DNA of 64,000 nt from CAWATZ01 sp963784995 (GTDB lineage Bacteria > Planctomycetota > Planctomycetia > Gemmatales > Gemmataceae), in assembly GCA_963784995.1 (NCBI GenBank), contig CAWATZ010000006.1:682001-746000 (forward strand), read 5' to 3'. Both the position numbers and the translations under genes were made by a program. Below, piece by piece: positions 15,479 to 25,068 of the stretch (position 1 is the first letter of the stretch; each line of letters opens with the position of its first letter). The notes below the pieces were generated by a model. It did not search any database, was not told where the DNA came from, and worked only from the letters and a program-made list of their open reading frames with translations.

Positions 15479-18400
15479 TTACTTCTGAATCCGCTCCACC
15501 CGTGTCGCCCCATTCTCCAGCCGGAACTGATACCCGTCCGAGAACGCATCCGCGAACTCCTCCTGGTGCGACACCAGCAAGATGCAGCGCATCTGGTTGC
15601 GCAGGTTCTGCAATTCCTGGATCATCACCTGCCGGCCTTGCCGGTCCAGACAGCCGAAGCCCTCGTCGATGATCACCGACTCGATCGGCCGATGCTGCCG
15701 GCTGGCGTACTGGCCAATTCCCAGCGCCAGGCTCACCGCCACCCGGAACTTTTGACTGCCGCTCAGGAACGACACGTTGATCGGCTTGTCTCCGGTGCTG
15801 CGGTTGTACACTTCCAGCTCCAGGGCCTTGGCCGCGCTGCCGTCTCCTTCCGCCTCGCCGGTCAGCTTCAGGTACAGCTGCCCGCCTGACAGACGGTCCA
15901 GCACGCCGTTGGCGTACTCCACCACTTGCCGCTCTGCCTGACGCACCAGGTACAGTTGCAGCCGGTCCTTGCCCAGCAGTTCGGACAGCAGCCTCTGGAC
16001 GTTGCGCTCGCGGTCCTTCTCCAGGTACTGCTGTTGCAGTTTCTCACGCTGCTGCTGCAAGCTCTCCAGGGTGCCCTGGTGCTGCCGGGCCTCGATCAGT
16101 TCCTTCTCGCGCAACTGGTCCTGGAACCGAGCCTCGTGCAGCTCTTGATGGATCACGGTTGGTTCAACGCGGGCCTCCGGCGGAAACGTCTCGCCTTCGG
16201 CCTCGACCTTGGCCCGCTCCTGATGCAGCACGTCCAGGCTCAGCCGGGCCTCCCTCAGTTCCTTGCCGCGTTTGTCGGTCTGCCTGTTCTCCAGTTCTCG
16301 CTGCTCGGCCTGCCACCGAGACAGGTCGCTGATACCGACCTTCTCGGCCGTCGCCTGCCAGTCCCTCGGCAGATGCCGGCGCGTGGCCTGGATCGTGTCC
16401 TGGGCGTGCTGCCGGGTCAATTCCTGTTCCTTGAGCATGGTGCTGGCCCGGTCCACCCGATCGCGCGTCTGGTCGCGCTCCCCGGCCAGTTGCTTGCCCT
16501 CTTTCTCGATGTCCTTCAGATGGTTCCGATTCTCCTCAAGTTGGGGCTTGAGACTCTTCTCCTCCAGTTCCAGGTCGCTGTGTTTGCGGCGTACTTCGTT
16601 CGGGTCCGACGGCAGCTCCGTCCGCAGCCGGTTGATGCTCTCCAGGGCCGAGGTTTCCCGCGTCTTCAGCTCCTGCCACTTTTGCTGCTCCTGTTCGGCC
16701 TTCTTCACGTTTTGCCGGGCGGCCGAGACTCCGCTCGCCTGGGAACGCAGGGCCGTCAGGTCGCTCTGGGTCGGATAGGTGGTCGTGAGCCAGTCGAGGC
16801 CAGGCCCCGTTCCAATGCGATCTTGTGTGCTGCCGGGCAGGTCGCCGAAGGCGGCGGCGCACTCTTCTTGCAGGCGCTTCACCTCGGCCTCGGACTGCTT
16901 TCGCCCTTCAGTTGCGACCCCCCAATCCTCGCGTGCCTGGTTATAGGCTTTGTCCGTCCTTTCCAGTTGCTCCCGCAGGTTCCGTTCCGTCTGCTGCGCC
17001 GTCCGCAGCCCCGCTTCCAGCGGGCGCAGCTTTTCCTGAGTTTCGGTCACCGCGGCCTTGCGCCGGCGTCGTTCCCCCTCAACGTGCCCCGCGGTGATTG
17101 GCTGCCCACAGGCCCGGCAGACCTTGCTCTTGCCGTCCAGGGTGTTCAGATCGTCCAGGCTGGTTTTGGCATGCTGCAACAGGGCCTTTGTCTCGGCGAC
17201 CTGGATGTTGGCCTGCTCCAGCTCCTTGGCCGCCTGCTCCCGTTCCGGCTTGAGCCGCTCGGCCTCGGCCTTGCAGCTTTCACCGCGCTTGCGAACTTCA
17301 TTCAGTCGGGTCTGGGCGGCTTGACTTCGCTCCACCGCTCCGCGCAACTGCTCTCGGCAGCTGCGGAAGCGCTCCACCAGGGGCACCAACCTCTCCAGGT
17401 CCTGCAAACCTTCCAACTGCTCCCGATGTCTCTTCACCTCCGCCAGCGGATCAGCCGGCAGCCGGGCCAGTTCGCTTTGCAGCCGGGCCCGTTCGGCTTC
17501 GCAGCGCTCGTAATCCTTCAGCTTCTCCATCTGCACCGAGGACTGGCGCAGGTGGAGCATGACCTGCTGGAGTTTCTGCTCGTCCTTGCCGATCACCGCT
17601 TGCTGCCGCTCGCGCTTGTCACGGTTCTTCAGGATGTCGCTGTCCAGCTGTTTCAGGTCGCGCAGCGCCGTTTCCTTCTGGGTGTGCAGCGAGGCAATCT
17701 GCTTCTCGGCCAGGCTGACGTTGCCCAGCAAGGTCGCGATCTGTTGCAAGTGCGGCAGCACGCCGCGCAGCTCCTCCAGCCGGGCCACGTCCTTTTCGAT
17801 GGCCGGGGCATCGCCCAGCACGCGCTCCGTTTGCTGCAACCGTTCCGTCGCCTGGCCCAGCCGGGTCTGCCATTCCTTCCAGGCCTTCGACTGAAACTCC
17901 AGGTGCTGCAGTCGCTGTACTTCCTGCCGCGACGCCGTCAGGGCCTCGTCCGCCCCGACGATGCGCTGTCGGGCCTCCTCCAACTCCAGCGGCTGAACCT
18001 CCGGCATGGCGGTCAGATGCGCATGCAGGGTCTTGAGCTGTGCCTCCAGATCTAACTTCTCGTCATTGGCCACCTTGTGCAGCTTTTCGTAGCGCTCCAG
18101 GTCCACGATCCTGGCCAGCACCGCACGCCGGCCGTCTGGCTTCGAGTCCAGCAGTTTCTCGGACTTGCCCTGGAGCAGCAGCACCGATGACGTGAAGGTG
18201 TCGTAGTCGAGGCCGATGTGTTCCTGGATCCACGGATCGAAGCCGTCACGCTTGCTCTCGGTGTTCTCCACCGCGACGTACTTGCCCGAGGCAGGGTCGT
18301 GCTTGAAGATCTGCTGCGAACTGGCCGCGCTGTTGTTCGCCTTGCGCTTGACCGTGCGCTTGATCCGGAAGCCCTTGCCGTCCAGCTGGAAGTCGAACTC

Positions 18401-18622
18401 CACCGCCAGCTGATCGCTGTCCTTGTTGATCAGCTCCAGCGTCTGCTGGCCGCCGCCCCGATGGTAGCCGAACAGGGCGAAGGTGACCGCGTCGAAGATG
18501 GCCGACTTGCCGCTGCCGTTGAGGCCCGACAGCATCCACAGGGTCGTGTTGCCGTCAAAGTCAACGGCCTGCTCCTCCTTGTAGCAGAGGAAACCCTTGA
18601 GCTTGATGCGACGGGGAATCAC
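15479..18622 (-). CDS. sbcC: SbcC-like nuclease ATPase subunit
   Basis: SbcC and SbcD form the bacterial Mre11-Rad50-type complex, which trims hairpins and protein-blocked DNA ends. The 1047-residue protein has an N-terminal Walker A (LNGSGKSAIFDAVTFALFGY), two very long coiled-coil arms, and a zinc hook CRACGQ near residue 500. At the C-terminus is the ABC signature region (FLSGSQKFRVAVSLALGIGQ) with Walker B (VIIDEGFGCLDRQGRQVM). The length is typical. Its start overlaps the sbcD stop by 4 nt. The complex is known to cleave long palindromes and cruciforms, which matters in a genome carrying this many inverted repeats. Confidence 0.93.
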   Translation of the reverse strand: MIPRRIKLKGFLCYKEEQAVDFDGNTTLWMLSGLNGSGKSAIFDAVTFALFGYHRGGGQQTLELINKDSDQLAVEFDFQLDGKGFRIKRTVKRKANNSAASSQQIFKHDPASGKYVAVENTESKRDGFDPWIQEHIGLDYDTFTSSVLLLQGKSEKLLDSKPDGRRAVLARIVDLERYEKLHKVANDEKLDLEAQLKTLHAHLTAMPEVQPLELEEARQRIVGADEALTASRQEVQRLQHLEFQSKAWKEWQTRLGQATERLQQTERVLGDAPAIEKDVARLEELRGVLPHLQQIATLLGNVSLAEKQIASLHTQKETALRDLKQLDSDILKNRDKRERQQAVIGKDEQKLQQVMLHLRQSSVQMEKLKDYERCEAERARLQSELARLPADPLAEVKRHREQLEGLQDLERLVPLVERFRSCREQLRGAVERSQAAQTRLNEVRKRGESCKAEAERLKPEREQAAKELEQANIQVAETKALLQHAKTSLDDLNTLDGKSKVCRACGQPITAGHVEGERRRRKAAVTETQEKLRPLEAGLRTAQQTERNLREQLERTDKAYNQAREDWGVATEGRKQSEAEVKRLQEECAAAFGDLPGSTQDRIGTGPGLDWLTTTYPTQSDLTALRSQASGVSAARQNVKKAEQEQQKWQELKTRETSALESINRLRTELPSDPNEVRRKHSDLELEEKSLKPQLEENRNHLKDIEKEGKQLAGERDQTRDRVDRASTMLKEQELTRQHAQDTIQATRRHLPRDWQATAEKVGISDLSRWQAEQRELENRQTDKRGKELREARLSLDVLHQERAKVEAEGETFPPEARVEPTVIHQELHEARFQDQLREKELIEARQHQGTLESLQQQREKLQQQYLEKDRERNVQRLLSELLGKDRLQLYLVRQAERQVVEYANGVLDRLSGGQLYLKLTGEAEGDGSAAKALELEVYNRSTGDKPINVSFLSGSQKFRVAVSLALGIGQYASRQHRPIESVIIDEGFGCLDRQGRQVMIQELQNLRNQMRCILLVSHQEEFADAFSDGYQFRLENGATRVERIQK

Positions 18623-19851
18623 AGCTGCACCTCTTTCATCAACTCCTCGGCCCGGCCCAGGACGGCCTGCTGGATTTCTTCGTCGTGATTGGTCAGCTCC
18701 TGACGGAGATAGTCGCGCACGGTGTCCTCGAAGCTCTTGGCCCGGCTCGGCTCGCCGACTGTGAGATGGCCCGTCAGAGCGCTGACCTCGGTGAACTCCC
18801 GGTCATACCAGTGCGGAAAGATGCGCTCCAGTTCGCGCTGCAGTTCGGGCAGGCTGTCCACGCCCGCCTGGTACGTGCAGCGGATGCGCACCAGTGCCTT
18901 GCCGCAGTCGGGGTAGCGCTGCGCCAGCGTTGGCAATTCAGCCGAGGGAAAGGCGATCGATACCTCGTAAACCGGTGTCGATTCCAGCGGCAGCACCACC
19001 GGCTCGCCGCGCCGCCCTTCCGGACCGACCTCGACCACGACCACGCCCTTCTCGTCGGTGCTTTCGCCCAGGTCCATCTTCTCGATGCTCCCGGAATAGC
19101 GGACGTGCGTCTGGCCGTGCAGGTACTGGGCCCGGTGAATGTGGCCCAGGCCGACGTAGGCGAACTCGACCGGCAGGTCCGTCTCCAGGAAGACAACGTC
19201 CTCCTCCTCGCTCAAACGAAACAGGGTCGGCAGCTGGCTGCCCCGGACGTGGATGTGGGCCGACAGCACCGTGGGCAGGTCGGCGTCGAAGCCGGGCCCT
19301 TCGCGGATCTCGTAGAGCGACCGTGTGTAAGCGGCCATCAGCTGCCGGTGCTTCTCTTCGAGGTCCTGGTAGCGCTGGGCCGCCTCATCGGCGAGATAGC
19401 GTGTTGGGGTCGGATAGGGCATGAGGATAAATTGAATCGGCTTGCCGGTTTGCGGGTCGGCCAGGCGGAGCAGGGTCGGCTCGGTGGCCAGGTAGAGCCG
19501 GCCGGGCCCGGCCAGGGCCCCGGGCTTGCCGGAGAGGGGAGCGGCCAGGCACATGGCGTGCCGCAGGGTCTGGCAGAAACTCTCCTTGTCGTGGTTGCCG
19601 GTCAGGGTCAGGATGGTGCCGCCCTGAGCCAGGAACTCCTCGAAAACGCCTTGCAAATGGCGGATCGCCTCGCGCAATCCCTCGGGGCCGGCCAGCTCGC
19701 TGAACAGGTCGCCGGCCACCAGGAGAACGTCGATCTTCTCGCTGCGGCAATACTCGGCCACGCGCTCCACGGCCCGGCGCAGATCGTCCGTCCGATCGAT
19801 CCGACCCAGGCGGTCGCCCAGGTGCCAGTCCGCAGTGTGCAAGATGCGCAT
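18619..19851 (-). CDS. sbcD: SbcD-like exonuclease subunit (Mre11 family)
   Basis: This metallophosphoesterase nuclease has all metal-binding blocks visible: HTADWHLGDRLGR, LLVAGDLFSE, TLTGNHDKESF, LSAHIHVRG and YVGLGHIHRAQ. The capping domain and SbcC-binding C-terminus follow, to 410 residues. The ATG at 19851 is preferred because GGGGGAGGAAC immediately precedes it; upstream in-frame sequence is not family-like. It is coupled to sbcC by a 4-nt overlap. The family-A palindrome at 19938-20016 sits just upstream, between this gene and the divergent transporter gene. Confidence 0.93.
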   Translation of the reverse strand: MRILHTADWHLGDRLGRIDRTDDLRRAVERVAEYCRSEKIDVLLVAGDLFSELAGPEGLREAIRHLQGVFEEFLAQGGTILTLTGNHDKESFCQTLRHAMCLAAPLSGKPGALAGPGRLYLATEPTLLRLADPQTGKPIQFILMPYPTPTRYLADEAAQRYQDLEEKHRQLMAAYTRSLYEIREGPGFDADLPTVLSAHIHVRGSQLPTLFRLSEEEDVVFLETDLPVEFAYVGLGHIHRAQYLHGQTHVRYSGSIEKMDLGESTDEKGVVVVEVGPEGRRGEPVVLPLESTPVYEVSIAFPSAELPTLAQRYPDCGKALVRIRCTYQAGVDSLPELQRELERIFPHWYDREFTEVSALTGHLTVGEPSRAKSFEDTVRDYLRQELTNHDEEIQQAVLGRAEELMKEVQL

Positions 19852-19937
19852 GTTCCTCCCCCGGAGTGCCACAAGTGGAAACCTGTTGACACATGCTGAT
19901 TGTCCCAAAGGGACCGGGAAGAGAAAAGCTCAGTAGG

Positions 19938-20016
19938 CCCATCGTGTAGCCGCGACGCGCAGCGGAGCGCGTGAATCTCACCGCGCTCCGCTGCGCAGTC
20001 GCGGCTACACGATGGG
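19938..20016. repeat. 34-bp inverted repeat (family A palindromic element)
   Basis: Arms 19938-19971 (CCCATCGTGTAGCCGCGACG...) and 19982-20016 pair over their whole length with one 1-nt bulge, around a 10-nt loop. It shares TAGCCGCGAC and GCAGCGGAGCG with the elements at 3986-4098 and 42775-42846. It lies in the divergent promoter region of sbcD and the MFS gene. Confidence 0.88.
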
Positions 20017-20122
20017 CAATCGTCTCCTCCTCTTCCCCAATCATTTCCTCTATACTATCCCTCTCCGCCATCGTCCGGACGAAGCGGCGGACCCCACCAC
20101 CGAGGATCCCAGCGGGCCGCCA

Positions 20123-21976
20123 ATGTCCACGTTTCAGCCTGCCGACAACCTGCGTTCCCGGACATTCGTCGGTCTGCTGATAGCCCAGTTCCTGGCCGCC
20201 TTCAACGACCAGGCCATTCACGCCTCGGCGATGTTCTTCGCCATCAATCAGCACGCGCTCAGCAAGAAAGACGCCATCTCGCTGATGCCCATCCTCTTCT
20301 ACGCTCCTTGGGCCCTGTTTAGCACCCTGGCCGGCTACCTGGCCGACAAGCACAGCAAACGCTACTCGCTGGTCTTCTGGAAGTTCGCCGAGGTGACCAT
20401 CACCGCCCTGGCCCTGCTCGGCTTCTGGCTGGGCAATCACGGCGACCGGGCCGGTCCGTGGATCGTCCTGTCTACCGTCTTCCTGATGGGCATGCACAGC
20501 GCCTTCTTTGTGCCGGCCAAGTATGGCGTCATGCCCGAGATCCTGCAAGCGCACATGCTGTCGCGCGGCAACGGCCTGCTGGAGTCGCTGTCGTTCCTGG
20601 CCATCATCCTGGGCACGGTCTTTGGCGGCGTGCTGTCCTATTACTGCCGGGGTCAGGAGTACGTCATCGGCATCGTCCTGGTGGCCCTGGCCGTGATCGG
20701 GGCCGGGGCCAGTCTGCTGATCGAGGCGGTCCCGCCCGCCAATCCCGACCGGCAGTTCCCCACTTTCCTGTACGGTCCGCTGTATCACAACGTCAAGATG
20801 ATGCTGCGTTCCCGGCCACTGGCGTTTGCGGTGGTCGGCATCGCCTTCTTCACCTTCATCGTCGCCTTCATGCGGGCCACGGTGTACATGCACGGCGAAT
20901 CGCAGCTGCCGCGCTGGAGCGAGCTGAAGACCAGCGTGGTGGTAGGCATGGTGGCCCTGGGCATCGGCATCGGCAGTCCGCTGGTGGGGTTCCTCTCGGC
21001 CGGCAAGGTCGAGCTGGGCCTGGTCCCGGTCGGGGCGCTGGGCATGAGCCTGGCCACGATTGTCGCCGCCTTCGCCTTGCAGTCGCTGTCCAGCCTGGTG
21101 GCCGGCATCATCGCCATGGGCTTCTTCACCGGCTTCTACATCGTGCCGCTGTTCACCTTGCTGCAGCACCGGGCGCCGCGGGCCAGCAAGGGAGATGCGA
21201 TCGCCACCAGCAACGTGATCAACGTCACCGGGGCCATCCTGGCCTCGCTGGTCTTCTTTGGCATCAACTGGGCCACCGAGGGAACCTCCTTCGCCCCCCG
21301 GATCCAGACCGAGCCGGAGATCGTCTACGACAAGCATCGGCTGCCGGTGCTGCTGTTCCTCAGTGCCGCTGCCATGACGCTGTTCACTCTATTGCTGCTC
21401 TGGATTCAGCTGCCGTCGCTGTTCTATCGGACCCTGCTCTGGCTGCGCTGGCGTGGCCGGGCCAAGCTGGAGGTCTTCGGCCTGAACCACCTGCCTGACC
21501 TCGGCCCGGTCCTGCTCGTGGTCGGCAACGGTAACCGCGAAGCCTGCTTGCAGGCGTACAGCGCCACCGACCGAACCACTCACTTTCTCCTCCCCGTGGA
21601 GGAAGCAGGCGGACGCCTCCAATCCGACCCGGATCGAGCCCTGGCGGAGGCGAGCCGTTCTCTGCGGAAGGGGCAGGTCGTCGGCCTGTCCCTGCCGGAA
21701 GCAGATCTGACCTCCACCGCGCCGCTGACCCCCGCCGAACTGCTGTACGCCACGCTGACCAGGGAAGTGGCCTGCCCCATCGTCCCGGTGGTCGTTGACA
21801 CACGCCCCTTGCCGGGAATGATTGTGCCGCGCGTCTACGTGGTCGTCGGCGAACCCCAGCTGCCGGGGACCACCGCCGAGGCCGTCCGCGAAGCGCTCCG
21901 CAGGCTGGCCCAGGAGTTCGATCAGCAGCTCGCGACCGGGAAGGTACAGCACGAATCGTTCGCGGGGGCGCATTGA
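20123..21976 (+). CDS. MFS transporter fused to a degenerate acyltransferase domain (LplT-Aas-like)
   Basis: Residues 1 to about 420 form a 12-TM major facilitator like the lysophospholipid flippase LplT: QFLAAFNDQAIHASAMFFAI, then APWALFSTLAGYLADKHSKR, and further helices to SAAAMTLFTLLLLWIQL. The remaining 180 residues resemble a PlsC-type acyltransferase, as in LplT-Aas fusions that recycle lysophospholipids. Here the NHxSWxD catalytic block reads GNGNREA and the FPEG block reads LPEADLTS. The acyltransferase therefore looks inactive. The ATG at 20123 starts the family-like sequence (MSTFQPADN). The ribosome site is weak. The gene is divergent from sbcD. Confidence 0.8.
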   Translation: MSTFQPADNLRSRTFVGLLIAQFLAAFNDQAIHASAMFFAINQHALSKKDAISLMPILFYAPWALFSTLAGYLADKHSKRYSLVFWKFAEVTITALALLGFWLGNHGDRAGPWIVLSTVFLMGMHSAFFVPAKYGVMPEILQAHMLSRGNGLLESLSFLAIILGTVFGGVLSYYCRGQEYVIGIVLVALAVIGAGASLLIEAVPPANPDRQFPTFLYGPLYHNVKMMLRSRPLAFAVVGIAFFTFIVAFMRATVYMHGESQLPRWSELKTSVVVGMVALGIGIGSPLVGFLSAGKVELGLVPVGALGMSLATIVAAFALQSLSSLVAGIIAMGFFTGFYIVPLFTLLQHRAPRASKGDAIATSNVINVTGAILASLVFFGINWATEGTSFAPRIQTEPEIVYDKHRLPVLLFLSAAAMTLFTLLLLWIQLPSLFYRTLLWLRWRGRAKLEVFGLNHLPDLGPVLLVVGNGNREACLQAYSATDRTTHFLLPVEEAGGRLQSDPDRALAEASRSLRKGQVVGLSLPEADLTSTAPLTPAELLYATLTREVACPIVPVVVDTRPLPGMIVPRVYVVVGEPQLPGTTAEAVREALRRLAQEFDQQLATGKVQHESFAGAH

Positions 21977-21996
21977 GGCGACTTCTCCCCTCGTTT

Positions 21997-22126
21997 CGAC
22001 CCCTGCCGGCTTGCCCGGCAGGTGAAGGAGGTCATCGGCTAGAAGAGAGGAAAAGAAAATGGTTTTGTTCCGCCTTCCGTCTAGCTATTGACCTCCTTCA
22101 CCTGCCGGGCAAGCCGGCAGGGGTCG
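21997..22126. repeat. 46-bp inverted repeat between convergent genes
   Basis: Arms 21997-22042 (CGACCCCTGCCGGCTTGCCC...) and 22081-22126 pair with three mismatches around a 38-nt A/G-rich then pyrimidine-rich loop. It lies exactly between the convergent ends of the MFS gene (21976) and the FtsX permease gene (22136). It is therefore suited to act as a bidirectional terminator. Confidence 0.88.
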
Positions 22127-22135
22127 GAAAACGCC

Positions 22136-23465
22136 TTACCGCACCGCGTCCAGCGGTTTGAGCCGCATCGCCGACAGCGCCGGCAGCAGCCCCCCGACAC
22201 AGCCCATCGCCAGCGAGAACAGCAGGCCCGTCAGCAAGACGTTGCCGTCCACCACCAGCTTGAGCACCACGATCTTGCCGCCGCCGGCGCCGCCGCTCAT
22301 GACGCTGGACGCCGTGTAACCGTTGGCCAGACAGCCCAGGGCACAGCCGATCAGCCCACCGATCAGGGCCAGGAACAGCGTCTCCAGAAAGAACGACACC
22401 AGGATCTGCCAGCGGGCAAAGCCCAGGATGCGCATCACGCCAATGTCCTTGAGCCGCTGGCTGATGGCCGCGAACATCGTGTTCATGACGCCGAAAACGC
22501 CGCCAATGGACATGATCACGGCCACGAAGATGATCGCGTACAGGAACTGCTTGTTGGTGGTGTTCAGGTTCTCGTAATAATCCAGCTCCGTCTGGGCCTG
22601 CACGGCCGCATCCTTGAAGTTACTGGTGACGTCCCGGGCCACGGCCCGGGCGGCGGCGGCGTCGGCGGTGCGCAGCACGATGCTGGTGTAAACGTCCTTG
22701 CCGAACAGCGGACCGATCAGGCCGCGCCTGGCCCAGATCTCCGAGTCGAAGGTCGAGCCGTCCGACTGCAGGATGCCCTTGACGATCCACTGCCGCGGCC
22801 CCATCTCGAACAGGTCGCCCACTTGCAGGGTCGGTTTGCCGACGTCCTGGCCCATCGCGCGGGCGATCCCTTCCCCCAGGACCGCCTGGATGGGCCGGAG
22901 GAGCGAGCCGGCCACTTTCACGTCCTCCACGCCGCTTTCGCCGAACCAGTCGCCGCCGGGATGCAGCGTGAGGTTGTGGGTCCGGCCCGAGCGCCTCCGG
23001 TTCCTCGACCCCGCGCACCTGGAGCAGACGCCGTTGCCGGGCCCCCTGGGCGGCCCCCGGAATGGGCTGGTTGAAAATGAAGTACGTCTCCCAGCTCATG
23101 AGCGGCTGACCGTCCTGGTCGTTGACCACTCCCGGCCAGCGGCCGATCCGGCTGACGTCCTGCCGGCTCAGGTTGCTGAACATCTCGTCGGTGGCGCCGT
23201 CGGACAGCACCATGACGTTACCCGGCACGCCGCTGCCGACCGTCAGCCGATACATGCCGTTGACGAAGGCCAGCATGACGATCATCAGGGCCACGACCAG
23301 GGTGAACGCGAGGGCGGTCAGCAGGGTGATGCGCCAGCGCACCAGCAAGTTGCGGACGTTGTAACGGACCGGCACCTTGCCGGCGACGACCAGGCCCGCC
23401 AGCAGCAGCACGAAAAAGAGCAGCGGCCCGAACAGCTCGGGTGAGATCACCAGCTTGTTGCTCAT
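22136..23465 (-). CDS. FtsX/MacB-type ABC transporter permease (frameshifted)
   Basis: The protein starts MSNKLVISPELFG with a TM helix, a second TM at LLTALAFTLVVALMIVMLAF and a periplasmic MacB-like core domain. The C-terminal FtsX domain has three TMs (FLYAIIFVAVIMSIGGVFGV; LARWQILVSFF-type region; VLLTGLLFSLAMGCVGGLLP) and the family motif QRLKDIGVMRILGF. One extra base near 22985 separates EEPEALG from RTHNLTLHPGGDWFG. It lies 17 nt downstream of a second FtsX-type permease, so the two probably form a heterodimer. No ABC ATPase is encoded next to them in this window. The substrate is unknown; lipoprotein or lipid export is the usual role. Confidence 0.82.
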
Positions 23466-23481
23466 GACCGGCCACCGCCCT

Positions 23482-24831
23482 TCAGGCAACCCGGGAGAAG
23501 ACTTCGGAAACCCTGATCGACCGCGCCGACAGCGCCGGCACGATGCTGCCCAGGAACCCGGTCAGTCCGCCGATGGCCGGCCCCCACCAGAACGCGGCGG
23601 TAGGGATCAGGAACGGCGGGAAGAAGGGGACGGGGAACTTGATCCCTCCCTGGATCAGGTTGATCCAGAGAAAGCAGCCCGCCACGCTCAGCAGCCCGCT
23701 CAGCATGCCGATCAGCAGGGCCTCGCCCAGGACCAGCATCATGACGTACGTCGGCCCGTAGCCGAGCACCTTGAGGACCGCCATCTCGGTGCGCCGCTCG
23801 CGGACGCTGATGCTGATGGCGTTGGCGATCACCAGCGACATCGTTGCCAGGATGGCCGGCACCAGCAGCCAGCGCATGCCCCAGAGCAGGTCGCGGTAAT
23901 TCTCCAGGAACGCGGTCATTCCCGAGGACAGTGTCTCACACTTGACGGCGGGAGTGGTGAGGTTTGTCGCCGATTCGATCTGCTCGGCCACGCGCTCGTA
24001 GGCCTTCATGTCAGGCACCTTGAGCCAGACCAGGTTGAGCCGTTTGTCGCTCAGCGAATGCGGCTTGCCTTTCTTGATCTTGTAGGCGTCCAGTTCGTCG
24101 TTGAGCAGCCGGCAATTCATGACGGCGCTCTGATCGTACCGGCCATCGGGAAACGTGCCGAGGATCTCCAGACCATCGAAATCGATGTCGCTCAGGTTGA
24201 TGCCGGTGACCGAGATGCGCTCGCCCACGCGCTTGTTCAGGGCTGCCAGCCGATCCTTGCCGATCAAGATTCGGCGGGGGTCCTCGTTCATCGCTTGAAC
24301 AACTTCTTCCAGCTGGGCCCGCTGCTCGCCGGTCAGCTCGTCCAGGCCGTCCATCATGGTCAGCAGCTTGTTCGGCTCCATGCAGAAGAAGACCACCATG
24401 TTCTCACGGGTCTTCTTCTCCTTGTCGATGGTGGACAGGTAGAACTGCCAGGTCATCGATTCGATGGGCCTGACGTCGTCCGGCTTGCGTGCCGCCCCGT
24501 CGGCCAGGATGCCGGCGTATTCCCAGGGCAGCTGGCTGGGGACCTGCCAGCGGTCGGTGACAATGACCTTGAGGTTGCTGGACTTTTGCACGGTCACCCG
24601 GTCCAGCAGCCACAGGACGGACCAGACCATGGTGACCACGAAGACCAGCACCATCGTCGCCAGGCTGGTCAGCAGGGTCCGCAGCCAGTTGCGCATCAGG
24701 CTCTTGAGCATGAAGTGGACTTGCCTGCGGAACAGCACCACGACCAGCAGCGCCGCCAGGGCCAGGTCGGCGACGAGGACGTTGATGGGATTGTCCAGGA
24801 ATTGCAGGACGTAGTGGTCAAGCCGGCTCAT
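23482..24831 (-). CDS. FtsX/MacB-type ABC transporter permease
   Basis: This 449-residue membrane protein has an N-terminal TM (VADLALAALLVVVLF), a second at LLTSLATMVLVFVVTMVW, a periplasmic MacB-like domain of about 200 residues, and a C-terminal FtsX domain with three TMs. The cytoplasmic loop motif is VRERRTEMAVLKVLGYGPTY. It ends ALSARSIRVSEVFSRV, the usual coupling-helix end. The frame is intact. It is cotranscribed with the downstream permease. The ATG at 24831 is followed directly by family-like sequence. Its ATPase partner must lie elsewhere. Confidence 0.85.
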   Translation of the reverse strand: MSRLDHYVLQFLDNPINVLVADLALAALLVVVLFRRQVHFMLKSLMRNWLRTLLTSLATMVLVFVVTMVWSVLWLLDRVTVQKSSNLKVIVTDRWQVPSQLPWEYAGILADGAARKPDDVRPIESMTWQFYLSTIDKEKKTRENMVVFFCMEPNKLLTMMDGLDELTGEQRAQLEEVVQAMNEDPRRILIGKDRLAALNKRVGERISVTGINLSDIDFDGLEILGTFPDGRYDQSAVMNCRLLNDELDAYKIKKGKPHSLSDKRLNLVWLKVPDMKAYERVAEQIESATNLTTPAVKCETLSSGMTAFLENYRDLLWGMRWLLVPAILATMSLVIANAISISVRERRTEMAVLKVLGYGPTYVMMLVLGEALLIGMLSGLLSVAGCFLWINLIQGGIKFPVPFFPPFLIPTAAFWWGPAIGGLTGFLGSIVPALSARSIRVSEVFSRVA

Positions 24832-24910
24832 GGGTTCCCTTTAGTTAGCCGCGACAAGGAACCGCGCTGCGGGTATTGCGACACAGGAAAAAACGACCGG
24901 CTCGCCCTCG

Positions 24911-25018
24911 ACCCAGGGCGATGCCCTGGGCTATCCTGTTGCGCCCCTTCGGGGCGAAGATCGGCCTCTCTTTGCCCCGAAGGGGCGCAACAGGATAGCC
25001 CAGGGCGATGCCCTGGGT
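24911..25018. repeat. 45-bp inverted repeat upstream of the permease pair
   Basis: Arms 24911-24955 (ACCCAGGGCGATGCCCTGGG...) and 24974-25018 pair except at the centre of an inner CCCAGGGCGATGCCCTGGG palindrome, around an 18-nt loop. The inner ends are GCCCCTTCGGGGC, itself a tetraloop hairpin. It lies between the Gfo/Idh stop and the permease start, so all flanking genes are on the minus strand. A half copy of the family-A repeat lies at 24844-24855. Confidence 0.88.
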
Positions 25019-25068
25019 GTAAGCCAAGGCGGTCAACTCCTTCCAGTGAAGCAATCCCCGCCTCCATC

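Noticed and set aside
15926..18055. Long open frame on the plus strand opposite sbcC (709 codons)
   Set aside because: It is antisense to a complete SbcC with all motifs. High GC makes opposite frames open; the translation is Leu/Gln-rich without domains.
19385..21337. Minus-strand frame of 650 codons across sbcD and the MFS gene
   Set aside because: Most of it is antisense to the MFS transporter. The end is an out-of-frame reading of SbcD.
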